Below are positions 33,676 through 42,555 of a DNA stretch of 64,000 nt, in pieces; position 1 is the stretch's first letter; each line of letters begins with the position of its first letter. The notes beneath the pieces were generated by a model. It saw nothing but the letters and a program-made list of their open reading frames with translations, ran no database searches and was not told where the DNA came from. The DNA is taken from contig NZ_JAERVO010000003.1 in NCBI RefSeq assembly GCF_016798325.1, forward strand, positions 310,001-374,000. Reading direction: 5' to 3'. This stretch comes from Marinobacter mangrovi. GTDB taxonomy: Bacteria; Pseudomonadota; Gammaproteobacteria; Pseudomonadales; Oleiphilaceae. The translations under genes were made by a program, and so were the position numbers.

Positions 33676-35319
33676 TCAGCGGAGGGCCCAGTGCTCGCCG
33701 TCCCGTGTTGCCCGGCCATCTTTTTCCAGCTTCAGCAGGTGCGCCAGCAGCGAGCGCGAGGCCAGGCCATGCAGGGCCGGCGCGGCATCGGCGTAAGCTT
33801 CCGGCACCAGATCGTCGAGCGGCGCGGGTCCGGTTTTGCGTAGCGCCCGGATGACCTTGCGCTCGCGGTTCAGACGGTGGGTGACCAGCAGGTCAATCAC
33901 GATCTGTGGATAAGCGAGCAGGAAGCCGTGCCCCGGCGCGATCCAGTCGATCTCTTCTTCCAGCAGATGATGCAGGGAATCCAGGTAGTCCGCCATGTCG
34001 CCGTCCGGTGGATTAATGACGACGGTTGAGCCTTGCATGATGTGATCGCCGGAAAACAGCATGCGCTCGCCTTCGTGCAGGAAGCACAGGTGGTTGGAGG
34101 CATGGCCGGGCGTGTGCAGGATTTTCAGCCGTGACTCCGTCAGCGTCATCCATTCACCATGGGCGGGTTCGTGGTCGGGCACGAATGACGTATCCTGGAA
34201 GCCGTCGTCCGGTGGCGCTAGGCCAATCAGCGGCGCGCCGGTGGCCTCCTTGAGTGCGCGGGCGCCGGGGCTGTGATCGCCGTGGGTGTGGGTGACGAGG
34301 ATCGCCCGTACGCGGTTTTCGGTGCGTGTTAGCAGACGTTCGATGTGTTCGGCGTGATAGGGGCCGGGATCGATGATCAGGGCGCCGTCGGCGTCGTCGA
34401 TCAGGTAGGTGTTGGTGCCGGGGCCGGTCATCACGCCCGGGTTGGGGACGGTCAGGCGCCAGATGTGTTCGCCCAGGCGCACCCAAAGGCTGGGTTCGAT
34501 CGTCGCTTCTGCGGTGCCGTAGCCTTGCGGATCGCGTTTGCGCACCTCGGGATAGGCGGCATCGCCGGGATCGAGGGTAACCAGATCGCCATTCTTGCGG
34601 GCTGGCCAGGGTTCGGTGGGAAACGGCTGTGGCCGGTTGCGCTGGGCGTCCGCCAGGGCGTCGTCCAGTCGGTCAAAACGGGCCAGCCGGCGCAGGACGG
34701 TCAGCGTCGGGGCGCCGAACTGCCGTTTGCCCATGCGATGCTCTTCCAGCGCCCGTTGCGGGTTGAGCCAGCAATGGTCGATGGTTTCCCGGCCGTCGTG
34801 GGCTGCGACCTGGTCCTCCGGCGCCTGCGCCACGAAAAACCGCGTGTCGAAGCGGCGAGGAGCGCCGGGCGGTGTGACCCAGTGGTCGATGTAATGCAGT
34901 CGGTCCAGTGGCAGGGTCAACGCATGGGTCCGGCAGACGTCCGCCATCGGCCGGTTGCCGTGCATGATGGCGTGGCGGTCCTCGTCCAGGGCTGGATGGT
35001 CGGCGCCGATGGGGGTGCCGTCGTCATCCAGGGCCAGCAGCAGGCCTGCTTCTTCGAAACACTCGCGGATGGCCGCCACCAGGTAGCCTAGTCCGTCGGT
35101 GTCGATGCCCAGCATCTGGCACGCGGACGCTTCGGAGTGGCCGGTCAGCCAGGGCATCAGGTCCGGGTGGGTGTCGATGGTGTCCACGGCGCCGCCGGGA
35201 AACACGTAATAACCGGGCAGGAACGCGGCCTGGTGACTGCGCTGCAGCATCAGGACTTCGAAGCCGTTGGCGGCCTCCCGCAGGAGCGCCAGCGTTGAGG
35301 CAGGTCGCGGTTGCATCAT
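33676..35319 (-). CDS. NUDIX + metallo-beta-lactamase + winged-helix fusion
   Basis: This 547-residue protein is a fusion. Residues 1-235 form a NUDIX hydrolase-like domain whose NUDIX box is interrupted by an insertion (PGGA at 41-44, then RECFEEAGL at 85-93). Residues about 275-470 form a metallo-beta-lactamase fold with the metal motif HTHGDH (344-349), further ligands in HTPGHASNH and SGDHIMQG, and a final HGF. The end (about 480-547) looks like a winged-helix of the LACTB2/CPSF type. LACTB2-like MBL proteins are RNA or acyl-CoA-type hydrolases; the substrate here is unknown. Confidence 0.85.
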   Translation of the reverse strand: MMQPRPASTLALLREAANGFEVLMLQRSHQAAFLPGYYVFPGGAVDTIDTHPDLMPWLTGHSEASACQMLGIDTDGLGYLVAAIRECFEEAGLLLALDDDGTPIGADHPALDEDRHAIMHGNRPMADVCRTHALTLPLDRLHYIDHWVTPPGAPRRFDTRFFVAQAPEDQVAAHDGRETIDHCWLNPQRALEEHRMGKRQFGAPTLTVLRRLARFDRLDDALADAQRNRPQPFPTEPWPARKNGDLVTLDPGDAAYPEVRKRDPQGYGTAEATIEPSLWVRLGEHIWRLTVPNPGVMTGPGTNTYLIDDADGALIIDPGPYHAEHIERLLTRTENRVRAILVTHTHGDHSPGARALKEATGAPLIGLAPPDDGFQDTSFVPDHEPAHGEWMTLTESRLKILHTPGHASNHLCFLHEGERMLFSGDHIMQGSTVVINPPDGDMADYLDSLHHLLEEEIDWIAPGHGFLLAYPQIVIDLLVTHRLNRERKVIRALRKTGPAPLDDLVPEAYADAAPALHGLASRSLLAHLLKLEKDGRATRDGEHWALR

Positions 35320-35447
35320 GGTGACGTTCGCTGACTGGAGAATGAAAGCATCAACGATAGCGCGCCTTGAATGCGAATGCGACCGTGGCGGTAAACGCGT
35401 AGACTACGGCTCCTTTTGTCTCCAACGTGTCACGAACGAGCAGGATT

Positions 35448-35873
35448 ATGGCCCGAGTTCAACTCTCCTTTCCCGATGACGTTTTTGTTTTCTCGACGGA
35501 AATGCCGGTGCGGATCACCGACATTAACGGCGCCAGCCACCTGGGCAATGATGCCCTGATTTCCATGCTGTCCGAGGCCCGGGCGCAGTTGCTGGTGAAG
35601 TACGGGATCGGGGAGGTGGATCGGGACGGTGCCGGGATCATCGTGACGGACCTGGCCACCATGTATCAGTCGGAGTCGTTTTTTCCGGAAGTGCTGCGCT
35701 TTGAGATCGGGCTGACGGATTTCAATAAATACGGCGGGGATTTCGTGTTCCGGGTGACCAAGGCGGAGTCCGGGCAGCCGGTGGCGCTGGCCAAGTACGG
35801 GTTTGTTTTCTTCAACTATCGGGAGAAGAAAGTCGTGCCGATGCCGGAGGCGTTTCGGGCTAAGTTTCCTTAG
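35448..35873 (+). CDS. Hot-dog fold acyl-CoA thioesterase-like protein
   Basis: This 141-residue protein matches the 4HBT-type hot-dog fold: VRITDINGASHLGNDALISMLSEARAQLL has the conserved Asp/Asn-His pattern. It would hydrolyse a short or aromatic acyl-CoA; the substrate is unknown. The ATG at 35448 has a weak AGGA upstream, and 21 bp of extra frame upstream is less likely. It ends before the large inverted repeat. Confidence 0.85.
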   Translation: MARVQLSFPDDVFVFSTEMPVRITDINGASHLGNDALISMLSEARAQLLVKYGIGEVDRDGAGIIVTDLATMYQSESFFPEVLRFEIGLTDFNKYGGDFVFRVTKAESGQPVALAKYGFVFFNYREKKVVPMPEAFRAKFP

Positions 35874-35904
35874 GCCTTATCAAAGTGATTTGGCTTGGGG
35901 GGCG

Positions 35905-36014
35905 GGAAGCGAATGGTCATCCTTGCCTGCGCTGCATTAGACGGCCGTCCCTGGCCGGCTAATGCGACCGGCACGTCCCTGTGCCTCCTCCGGCAAGGAT
36001 GACCATTCGCTTCC
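35905..36014. repeat. Perfect 23-bp nested inverted repeat
   Basis: The arms 35905-35927 and 35992-36014 are perfect reverse complements, enclosing 64 bp. Inside, GCATTAG / CTAATGC and GGCC / GGCC form a second hairpin. It fills the gap between the convergent thioesterase and MATE genes. It has the look of a REP- or MITE-like dispersed element. No transposase or target duplication is visible. Confidence 0.75.
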
Positions 36015-36042
36015 TTCATACCTCGAGTTGACGTGACCGGTT

Positions 36043-37380
36043 TCAGGCTGGTTCGGCGACGGCCGTGCGCAGCTTCACCATGCCCTGCCGATAGAACAGA
36101 TAAGCCTGCGTCCCGGCCGCCAGGTTGCCCACCAGCGCCCCGCTGAGCAGCCCTTCGATGCCGCCGATCTGCGATCCGATCCAGAGGCAGGGCAGGTAGC
36201 ACAGGAACAGCCGCAGCACCGAGACCAACAGGGCCCGCATCGACAGCCCCAGCGCGTTGCAGACCGACACCATCAGCATGCACACCCCCAGCCCGCAGTA
36301 ACTCAGCGGCACTCGCACCAGGTAGCTGTGCAGGACGGTGGTGACCGACGCATCCGCCGTGAACAGGTCCGATACGAAACCGGACAGTGCCAGCCACACC
36401 AGACCGATGGCCAGTTGCCAGATCACGACGAAGCGAACGGCAATGCGCACCAGCTTGCGGATGCGGTCGATATCGCCCGAGCCCAGGAAGCGGCCGATCA
36501 TGGGCGGCATGGACATGGTCAGGGCCAGCACCACGACGATGGAGAAAAACTCGAGCCGGGTACCCAGACCCCAGGCGGCGACGGCCGCGGTGCCGAAACC
36601 GGCGACCAGCGCCGTGGCGAGGCTGGCGGCGAGGGGCGGCATCAACTGGCTCATCATCGCCGGGGCCATGATCCCTCCCAATTGACGCACGGCGGGTCCG
36701 AGGGTCAGGGCCGACAGGTCAAAGCGCAGCCAGCCGCGCTTCAGCAGTTTGGGATAAACCCCCAGGATGCCCACGGTGAAAGAGGTCATGGTGGCCAGCG
36801 CGGCGCCGGGCAGGCCCCAGTCGAAGACGAAAATGTACAGCGGGTCCAGCGCAATGTTGACCAGGCTGGTGGCCACCATCATGTAGCCGGGCAGGCGGGT
36901 ATCGCCGTGGGAGCGGCACACGCTGTAGCCGAAATAGGCCATGGCGCCCAGCCAGGCGGCACCCAGCCAGGGGATCCAGTAGGTGGAGATCAGCGGCATC
37001 AGGCCGGGCTCGGCGCCCAGCAGTTTCAGGATGGGGTAGCGGGAAAGCCAGAGCAGGCCCACCAACAGCAGGACCATGCCGCCGCCAATGAAGACCACGA
37101 GACCGCCCAGCCGTTCGGCCCGGGTTTCATCGCCGGCGCCCAGCGTGCGGGAGATGATGGCCGTGGTGGCGATCCCCAGTCCCACCTGCAGGCCGATGAT
37201 CAGTTGCTGCATCGGTACGGTGAAACCCAGCGCCGCCAGCGGATCCCGACCCAGTTGCCCGATGAAGATGCTGTCCACCAGCTGGAAACTCATCAGCGAT
37301 AGCACGCCGAACAGCATGGGCCACGTCATGACCAGCAGTTGGCGACCAAGGGGGCGGTTGGGGTCGATTTGGGCTCTCAC
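36043..37380 (-). CDS. MATE-family efflux transporter
   Basis: This 445-residue inner-membrane protein has about twelve helices in two halves. MATE signatures include the N-terminal LLVMTWPMLFGVLSLMSFQLVDSIFIGQLG and the helix-7 region LEFFSIVVVLALTMSMPPMIGRFLG. It exports drugs or cationic compounds with Na+ or H+. The start appears to be GTG at 37380 with a poor ribosome binding site. Confidence 0.92.
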   Translation of the reverse strand: MRAQIDPNRPLGRQLLVMTWPMLFGVLSLMSFQLVDSIFIGQLGRDPLAALGFTVPMQQLIIGLQVGLGIATTAIISRTLGAGDETRAERLGGLVVFIGGGMVLLLVGLLWLSRYPILKLLGAEPGLMPLISTYWIPWLGAAWLGAMAYFGYSVCRSHGDTRLPGYMMVATSLVNIALDPLYIFVFDWGLPGAALATMTSFTVGILGVYPKLLKRGWLRFDLSALTLGPAVRQLGGIMAPAMMSQLMPPLAASLATALVAGFGTAAVAAWGLGTRLEFFSIVVVLALTMSMPPMIGRFLGSGDIDRIRKLVRIAVRFVVIWQLAIGLVWLALSGFVSDLFTADASVTTVLHSYLVRVPLSYCGLGVCMLMVSVCNALGLSMRALLVSVLRLFLCYLPCLWIGSQIGGIEGLLSGALVGNLAAGTQAYLFYRQGMVKLRTAVAEPA

Positions 37381-37461
37381 GTCAGCGGGAAACCTGCGGG
37401 TCCGGACACAAAATGAACGGGCAGTTTACCAGCCGGAGCCAGGAAGGGCAGTGCGGGATGA

Positions 37462-37481
37462 CCGGGGCCCACAGGCCCCGG
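37462..37481 (-). terminator. Possible terminator hairpin after tpx
   Basis: CCGGGGCC / GGCCCCGG form a perfect 8-bp stem with a CACA loop, about 16 bp after the tpx stop. No T run follows, so it may only stabilise the message. Confidence 0.35.
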
Positions 37482-37496
37482 CGCATTGACGATGGA

Positions 37497-37994
37497 TCAG
37501 AGAACGGCGAGGGCCGCCTCGTAATCCGGCTCGTCCTTGATTTCGCCGACGAGCTGGCTGTGCAGGACGGTGTCGTTCTCGTCCAGCACGACGACCGCGC
37601 GGGAGCACAGGCCTTTCAGTGGGCCGCTGTTGATGGCCACGCCGTAGTCTTCGCGGAAGTCGTCGTTGCGGAAGGTGGACAGGGTTTCCACGTTTTCCAG
37701 ACCCTCGGCGCCACAGAAGCGGCCCGCGGCGAACGGCAGGTCAGCGGAGATCACCAGCACGACGGTGTTGTCGAGGCTGCCGGCCTTTTCGTTGAACTTG
37801 CGGGTGGACGCCGCGCAGACGCCGGTGTCGACGCTGGGGATGATGTTCAGGATCTTGCGTTTGCCGGCCCAGGCGCTCAGCCCCTTGTCTTCCAGGCCGC
37901 TGGTGGTCAGCGAGAAATCCGGGACTTTGTCGCCCTTGGCAGGGAATTGACCGCCGATCTCCAGCGGGTTGCCATCGAGTGTGACCTTGCTCAT
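37497..37994 (-). CDS. tpx: Thiol peroxidase Tpx
   Basis: This 165-residue atypical 2-Cys peroxiredoxin reduces hydroperoxides with thioredoxin. The peroxidatic Cys60 lies in PSVDTGVC and the resolving Cys94 in GRFCGAEG, exactly the E. coli Tpx spacing. The N-terminal segment [27 protein letters not shown] is diagnostic. It is cytoplasmic or periplasmic; no signal peptide is seen. Confidence 0.96.
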   Translation of the reverse strand: MSKVTLDGNPLEIGGQFPAKGDKVPDFSLTTSGLEDKGLSAWAGKRKILNIIPSVDTGVCAASTRKFNEKAGSLDNTVVLVISADLPFAAGRFCGAEGLENVETLSTFRNDDFREDYGVAINSGPLKGLCSRAVVVLDENDTVLHSQLVGEIKDEPDYEAALAVL

Positions 37995-38211
37995 GAAAAT
38001 GCTCCTTGTCGTTTGGCCGTACTTGAGTGATGGATCGTTTTACCACGCCTGGCGCAAAACGGATCTGTCGACTTTTGGATTAGGCGTCGGCGAAAACCGT
38101 GAGAGAAGTCTAGACCGGAATTCGTCCTGGAGGTTCGGAAATCAGGTGTCCGGCGGTTGGCGTGGACTGACTGCTCATCGTCAGGTGCGAGTCGACGCCG
38201 AACCCTTATCC

Positions 38212-39429
38212 TCAGCCATGACTGGGCACGACGTCAAAACTGGGCGCCGGGTAGCGGGCGGTGCGCAGCAGGTAGGCGACACCGGCGGCCAGGGCGCAGC
38301 CGGCAATGATGCCGGCCATGGTCTGGCTGGTGCCGTTATGCAGGTGACCGACCAGGGCGCCGGTGCCGGCGGCGGCCGCCATCTGGATAAAGCCATACAG
38401 CGCCGAGGCGGATCCGGCCATGTGCGGGAACGGCGCCAGGGCGCCCGCCATGGTCTGGGGCATCACCATGCCCACGCCGATCATGAACACCATCTGCGGC
38501 AGGATCACGGCCGCCCGGGTGAACACCTCCGCCCAGGCGAGCCCGGCCATCAGGGTGCCGCCGGTGACGGCGATGATCAGGCCCAGGCGCAGCATCTGGT
38601 CGGGCGACAGGCGACGGCCCAGTCGGGCCGCCAGAAAGCTGCCAGCCATGTAGCCGAACACCATCACCGAGAAATAGGCGCCGAAGGCTGTCGGCGACAC
38701 GCCCAGGAAATCGATCAGCACGAAGGAGGCGCCGGACAGGAACGCGAACAGGCCGGAGAACAGCAGCGCGTTGGTCAGTGCGTAGCCCTGGAACGACCGG
38801 TCGCAGGCAACGGTCCAGTAGTTCCGGACAAGGTTCGCCGGCTTCAGGGTTTGTCGGTAATGGCGCGGCAACGGCTCGGGCAGGCGCAGCGCGATGATCA
38901 GGCTCAGCGCTACCGCGTAGCCTCCCAGTGCCAGGAAGATCGACGGCCAGCCGAGTCCGGCCAGCAGGATCCCGCCCAGGGTCGGCGCCAGCGCCGGCGC
39001 CACCGCCATGATCGCCGCCAGCAACGCCATGATGCGGGCGGCTTCCCGGGGGCTGTGGATATCTCGCACGGCGGCCCGGCCCAGCACCGGTCCGGCGGAG
39101 CCGCCCAGGGCCTGCAGGAAGCGGCACAGGGTCAGTGCCTCGATGCTTTCAGACAGGGCGCAACCGACGCTGGCCAGGGCAAACAGCAACAGGCCGCCCA
39201 CCATGATCGGCTTGCGGCCAAAACGGTCTGCCAGGGGGCCGCAGATTAGTTGGGCCAGGGCAAAACCGGCCAGGTAGAGGCTCAGGGTCAGCTGGACCTG
39301 GCCGGTGTCCGCCTGCAGCGTCGCCCCCAACTCCGGCAAGGCCGGCAGGTACATATCCGTGGCCAGCGGTCCCAAGGCAACGGCCGCGGCGAGCAGGATT
39401 GTGGTGGACAGGCTGGTCAAGGACAGCAT
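38212..39429 (-). CDS. Bcr/CflA-family multidrug MFS transporter
   Basis: This 405-residue inner-membrane protein has twelve helices. Its signatures are LGPLATDMYLPALPELGATL in the first loop and the MFS motif GPLADRFGRKPIMVGGLLLF. Members export drugs such as bicyclomycin, or metabolites, by proton antiport. A LysR-type gene lies upstream on the same strand (about 135-bp gap), but the pairing is not the usual divergent one. Confidence 0.92.
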   Translation of the reverse strand: MLSLTSLSTTILLAAAVALGPLATDMYLPALPELGATLQADTGQVQLTLSLYLAGFALAQLICGPLADRFGRKPIMVGGLLLFALASVGCALSESIEALTLCRFLQALGGSAGPVLGRAAVRDIHSPREAARIMALLAAIMAVAPALAPTLGGILLAGLGWPSIFLALGGYAVALSLIIALRLPEPLPRHYRQTLKPANLVRNYWTVACDRSFQGYALTNALLFSGLFAFLSGASFVLIDFLGVSPTAFGAYFSVMVFGYMAGSFLAARLGRRLSPDQMLRLGLIIAVTGGTLMAGLAWAEVFTRAAVILPQMVFMIGVGMVMPQTMAGALAPFPHMAGSASALYGFIQMAAAAGTGALVGHLHNGTSQTMAGIIAGCALAAGVAYLLRTARYPAPSFDVVPSHG

Positions 39430-39564
39430 GAGCCGGAGGACTCCAGAGATTTGAGAAGGACTGCGAATAAATGTGTTCGTCAGTTATCAGGAGACAGCTT
39501 ACGGAAAGACCGGCGTCCGATAACGGCCGGATCGTTCATTCGATATATGAATAAAAGTGATGGG

Positions 39565-40479
39565 TTATTGCGGCGGGTGTTCCGGCAGTTGGCTGGCGAT
39601 CGTCAGCAGCTGGTTGCGGACCCAGCGCTGCGCCGGATCCTTGTGGTGGCGCTGATGCCAGAGCAGGTACAGACTGAAGGTGCGATGGCGGAAAGGCAGC
39701 GGGGCGACGGCAAAGTCCCGCAGGATGCCGTCCTTGAGACGCGCGGGCGCGGATGCCAGCAGCGGGGTATCCCGCAGGAAGGCCGGCAACCCCGAGAAGT
39801 TGGACACGGTCACCGCTGCCTCCCGGACCACGCCCTGGCTGGCCAGGACCTCGTCCATGCCCAGGCGCTCGCCGGTGTTAAAGACGATGGAGATGTGGCG
39901 GCTGGCCAGGTAATCGGCCATGTTGGCCGGCGCGTCCCGCTGGGCCGGGTCGTAGAACACCACCATGCGGTCGTCCAGCAGGCGGCGCTGGATGATGTCG
40001 CTGGCGGGCGGCGGATGCGGGGTGATCATCAGGTCGCACAGCTCCCGGCGCAACCGGTCCGGCGTGGGAATGCCGGACGGCATGACCTGCAGTTCGATGC
40101 CTGGTGCTTCCGATTGCAGCACCTTCGCCAGGGCTGGCAGCAACAGGTCGCGCTGGTAATCGTTGGCGGCGATGGTGACGGTCAGACGGGCTTCGGCCGG
40201 TATGAACGGCGGGCCCAGCGCCAGCCCACGCAGTTCCTGCACCAGTTGGCGCACGTGGGGACCGGTGTCCAGCGCGTAACGGGTCGGTGTAATGCCCCGG
40301 CCCGCCTTGACAAACAGCGGGTCACCAAGGGCCTGGCGCAGGCGGTCCAGCGTATGGCTGACCGCGGACTGGCTTACCCCGAGGGATACCGCGGCGGCGG
40401 ACACGCTGCCTTCGTCCAGCACCGCCAGGAAGACGCTGAGCGAGCGGACATCGAGGTTGAATTGATCGATCGGATTCAT
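39565..40479 (-). CDS. LysR-family transcriptional regulator
   Basis: This 304-residue protein has an N-terminal winged helix (LDVRSLSVFLAVLDEGSVSAAAVSLGVSQSAVSHTLDRLRQALGDPLFVKAG) and a C-terminal periplasmic-binding-like effector domain. Its long linker and domain match NodD/LeuO-type members. The ATG at 40479 is the conserved-start choice; an in-frame start at 40524 is possible. Its target is unknown. It diverges from the haloacid dehalogenase gene, which is a natural candidate. Confidence 0.88.
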   Translation of the reverse strand: MNPIDQFNLDVRSLSVFLAVLDEGSVSAAAVSLGVSQSAVSHTLDRLRQALGDPLFVKAGRGITPTRYALDTGPHVRQLVQELRGLALGPPFIPAEARLTVTIAANDYQRDLLLPALAKVLQSEAPGIELQVMPSGIPTPDRLRRELCDLMITPHPPPASDIIQRRLLDDRMVVFYDPAQRDAPANMADYLASRHISIVFNTGERLGMDEVLASQGVVREAAVTVSNFSGLPAFLRDTPLLASAPARLKDGILRDFAVAPLPFRHRTFSLYLLWHQRHHKDPAQRWVRNQLLTIASQLPEHPPQ

Positions 40480-40589
40480 GAATCGCAGTGTACGGCGGTT
40501 GTTCAGAGACGGCCAGCGTCGCATACACTGACTGGCAAGGTTCCATTCCCCGGCCCGCCGGATCGGGCCCTGAACAAGGCGAATTTCCC

Positions 40590-41264
40590 ATGAGCATGCA
40601 TCTGGCGTTCGATGTCTACGGCACCCTGGTGGATCCCCAGGGCATGAGCGATCACCTGAAAGCGGATTGCGGTGAACAGGCCGCCACGGTCAGCCGCCTG
40701 TGGCGGGAGAAGCAACTGGAGTTCTCGTTCCGCCGTGGGTTGATGCGTCTGTACGCGGATTTTGGCGTCTGTACCCGCGAGGCCCTGCGCCACGCCATGG
40801 CGCTGCAGGGGCTGACGCTGTCGAAGGCGCGGGAGGACGAACTGATGCAGGCGTACCTGACCCTGCCGGCCTTCCCTGACGCCAAACCCATGCTGGCGGA
40901 GTTGGGTGAGGTGTATCCCTGCTATGCGTTTTCCAACGGCAGCTACCCGGCGCTGGAAAAAGTGCTCGGCCATAATGGTTTGCGGGATTATCTGACCGGG
41001 TTGGTCTCCGTGGACGACATCAAGAGTTTCAAGCCCGACCCGGCGGTGTACGCCCACGCCCGGCGTGCCACCGGCGCCTACGACCAGCCGCTTTGTCTGG
41101 TGTCGTCCAATGCCTGGGACGTAATTGGGGCCCGCTCGGCCGGGCTGTCCGCGATCTGGGTGCAGCGGGACCCGGCCGTACCGTTCGAGGATTGGGGGCT
41201 GGCGCCGTCGGCCGTTATCCACAGCCTGCAGGGATTGCGTGAGGCCCTGGACGACATCGCCTAG
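40590..41264 (+). CDS. Haloacid dehalogenase, type II (L-2-haloacid)
   Basis: This 224-residue HAD enzyme has the nucleophile Asp8 in DVYGTL, motif II CYAFSNGSYP, Lys in SFKPDP (motif III), and SSNAWDVIGA with the motif IV acidic residue. The arrangement matches (S)-2-haloacid dehalogenases, which convert 2-haloalkanoates to D-2-hydroxyacids. Some HADs of this layout act on other substrates. The ATG at 40590 gives the family length. A LysR gene diverges upstream. Confidence 0.88.
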   Translation: MSMHLAFDVYGTLVDPQGMSDHLKADCGEQAATVSRLWREKQLEFSFRRGLMRLYADFGVCTREALRHAMALQGLTLSKAREDELMQAYLTLPAFPDAKPMLAELGEVYPCYAFSNGSYPALEKVLGHNGLRDYLTGLVSVDDIKSFKPDPAVYAHARRATGAYDQPLCLVSSNAWDVIGARSAGLSAIWVQRDPAVPFEDWGLAPSAVIHSLQGLREALDDIA

Positions 41265-42433
41265 TCCGAGCGCTCCGCCAGCCAGTCGGCGATCTCGATC
41301 CAGCTGGCTTCCGGCGCCTGACTGCCCGCCAGGATGCCCATGTGTCCACCGGGCACCACGCGGAAGGTCTTGTCGCTGGAGCTGACGTGGTCCATCACCC
41401 GTTTGGCGGCGCCCGGTGTGACCATGGTGTCGCCTTCGCCGGCAATGGCCAACAGGTTGGCGTGCACGTTCTCCAGCCGGGCCATGTCCTCGCCGATCTG
41501 GATTTCCCCGTCCGACAGCTGGTTGTCGATCCAGACCCGCACGAGCGTGTCCTGGATGATGCCGCCGGGGTAGGCCACCATGCGGTCGAGGAACGCCGAG
41601 GTGGTGGCGTGGTTGGTGACGAATTCCCGGTCTCCCAGGCGCAGCAACAGTTCCCAGTAGCCCATGGCACTGCCAATGGGGTTGGTCAGCTTGAAGCCGA
41701 TGGTGTTGGCCCATCCCGGCGTGTGCAACCAGTGCGGGCGCACATCGTGAATGCGGAAGCCGGTATGGCGGCGCACCAGTCCCGCCACATCGCTGAAACG
41801 GCGGTACATCAGCCCCATCAGGCCGGAGGCGTGGCTGTCGATGGGCGAGCCCAGCACCACCGCGTTGCGGATATGGCGATCGCCGCTCAGGGCCGTGTAG
41901 AACAGGGTGAACATCCCGCCCATGCTCCAGCCGTGCAGGCTCAGGTCCTGCTCGCCGCTGTGCTGGCGCACGGCATCCAGGTAGCGGGGCAGCAGTTCGG
42001 CCACGTAGGTGTGCAGGTTGTAGTGGCTATGCCGCCGGGTGGGCATGCCCCAGTCGATCAGGTACACGTCGAAACCCCGGGCGCGCAGGTAGCGCACCAG
42101 GCTGCGTTGCGGGAAGAGATCGTAGATCAGCATGTTCACCGCCAGCGGCGGGACAATCACGATCGGTACGCGGTGGGTGGTGGGTTCCACCGGTACCGTA
42201 TCGTCGCCCAGCTGGATGCTGAAACTCTCCAGCGGCGGGTAGTAGCGCAGGCTCACCAGGCCGTCTTCGGCCAGTGTCTCATAGGGCGTCTTGCCGGCCA
42301 GCACCATCTCCGCGGAGCGGAAGACGCGATCGAACGCGTTGCCGGCATAGTCCCGGGTTTGCCGGCTCAACCGGGCGCCGCGCTGCAGGGTGGACTGGAT
42401 CAGGTTCACGGTCAGGTCCTGTTGGCGAAACAT
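41261..42433 (-). CDS. PhaC-like alpha/beta hydrolase
   Basis: This 390-residue protein resembles polyhydroxyalkanoate synthases and related hydrolases. It has IVIVPPLAVNMLIYDLFP (oxyanion region), LIDWGMPTRRH, and the nucleophile elbow GWSMGG with Ser170 in place of the PhaC Cys. A downstream Asp (EGDTMV) and His (VVPGGHMG) complete a triad. With Ser rather than Cys it is more likely an esterase or depolymerase-type enzyme than a true PHA synthase. The start at 42433 lacks a strong ribosome binding site; TTG at 42463 is the alternative. Its 3' end overlaps the facing HAD gene by 4 bp. Confidence 0.8.
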   Translation of the reverse strand: MFRQQDLTVNLIQSTLQRGARLSRQTRDYAGNAFDRVFRSAEMVLAGKTPYETLAEDGLVSLRYYPPLESFSIQLGDDTVPVEPTTHRVPIVIVPPLAVNMLIYDLFPQRSLVRYLRARGFDVYLIDWGMPTRRHSHYNLHTYVAELLPRYLDAVRQHSGEQDLSLHGWSMGGMFTLFYTALSGDRHIRNAVVLGSPIDSHASGLMGLMYRRFSDVAGLVRRHTGFRIHDVRPHWLHTPGWANTIGFKLTNPIGSAMGYWELLLRLGDREFVTNHATTSAFLDRMVAYPGGIIQDTLVRVWIDNQLSDGEIQIGEDMARLENVHANLLAIAGEGDTMVTPGAAKRVMDHVSSSDKTFRVVPGGHMGILAGSQAPEASWIEIADWLAERSD

Positions 42434-42555
42434 GGTCGCAGTGTAATGACTCAGGTCCACCAATCAGTGGCGGACCCGGCATCCACGTCGGGCATTTTGG
42501 CCAGTCGCTTGTTATCATGAGCGCCGGTTTCCCGATGCCTGAATGGACAACAACA

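Noticed and set aside
35870-36397. A reading frame across the perfect inverted repeat and into the MATE gene
   Set aside because: It overlaps the well-supported MATE C-terminus in another frame and is low complexity.
37995-38211. Possible regulatory gap upstream of tpx
   Set aside because: No clear dyad or promoter, and short frames without ribosome binding sites.
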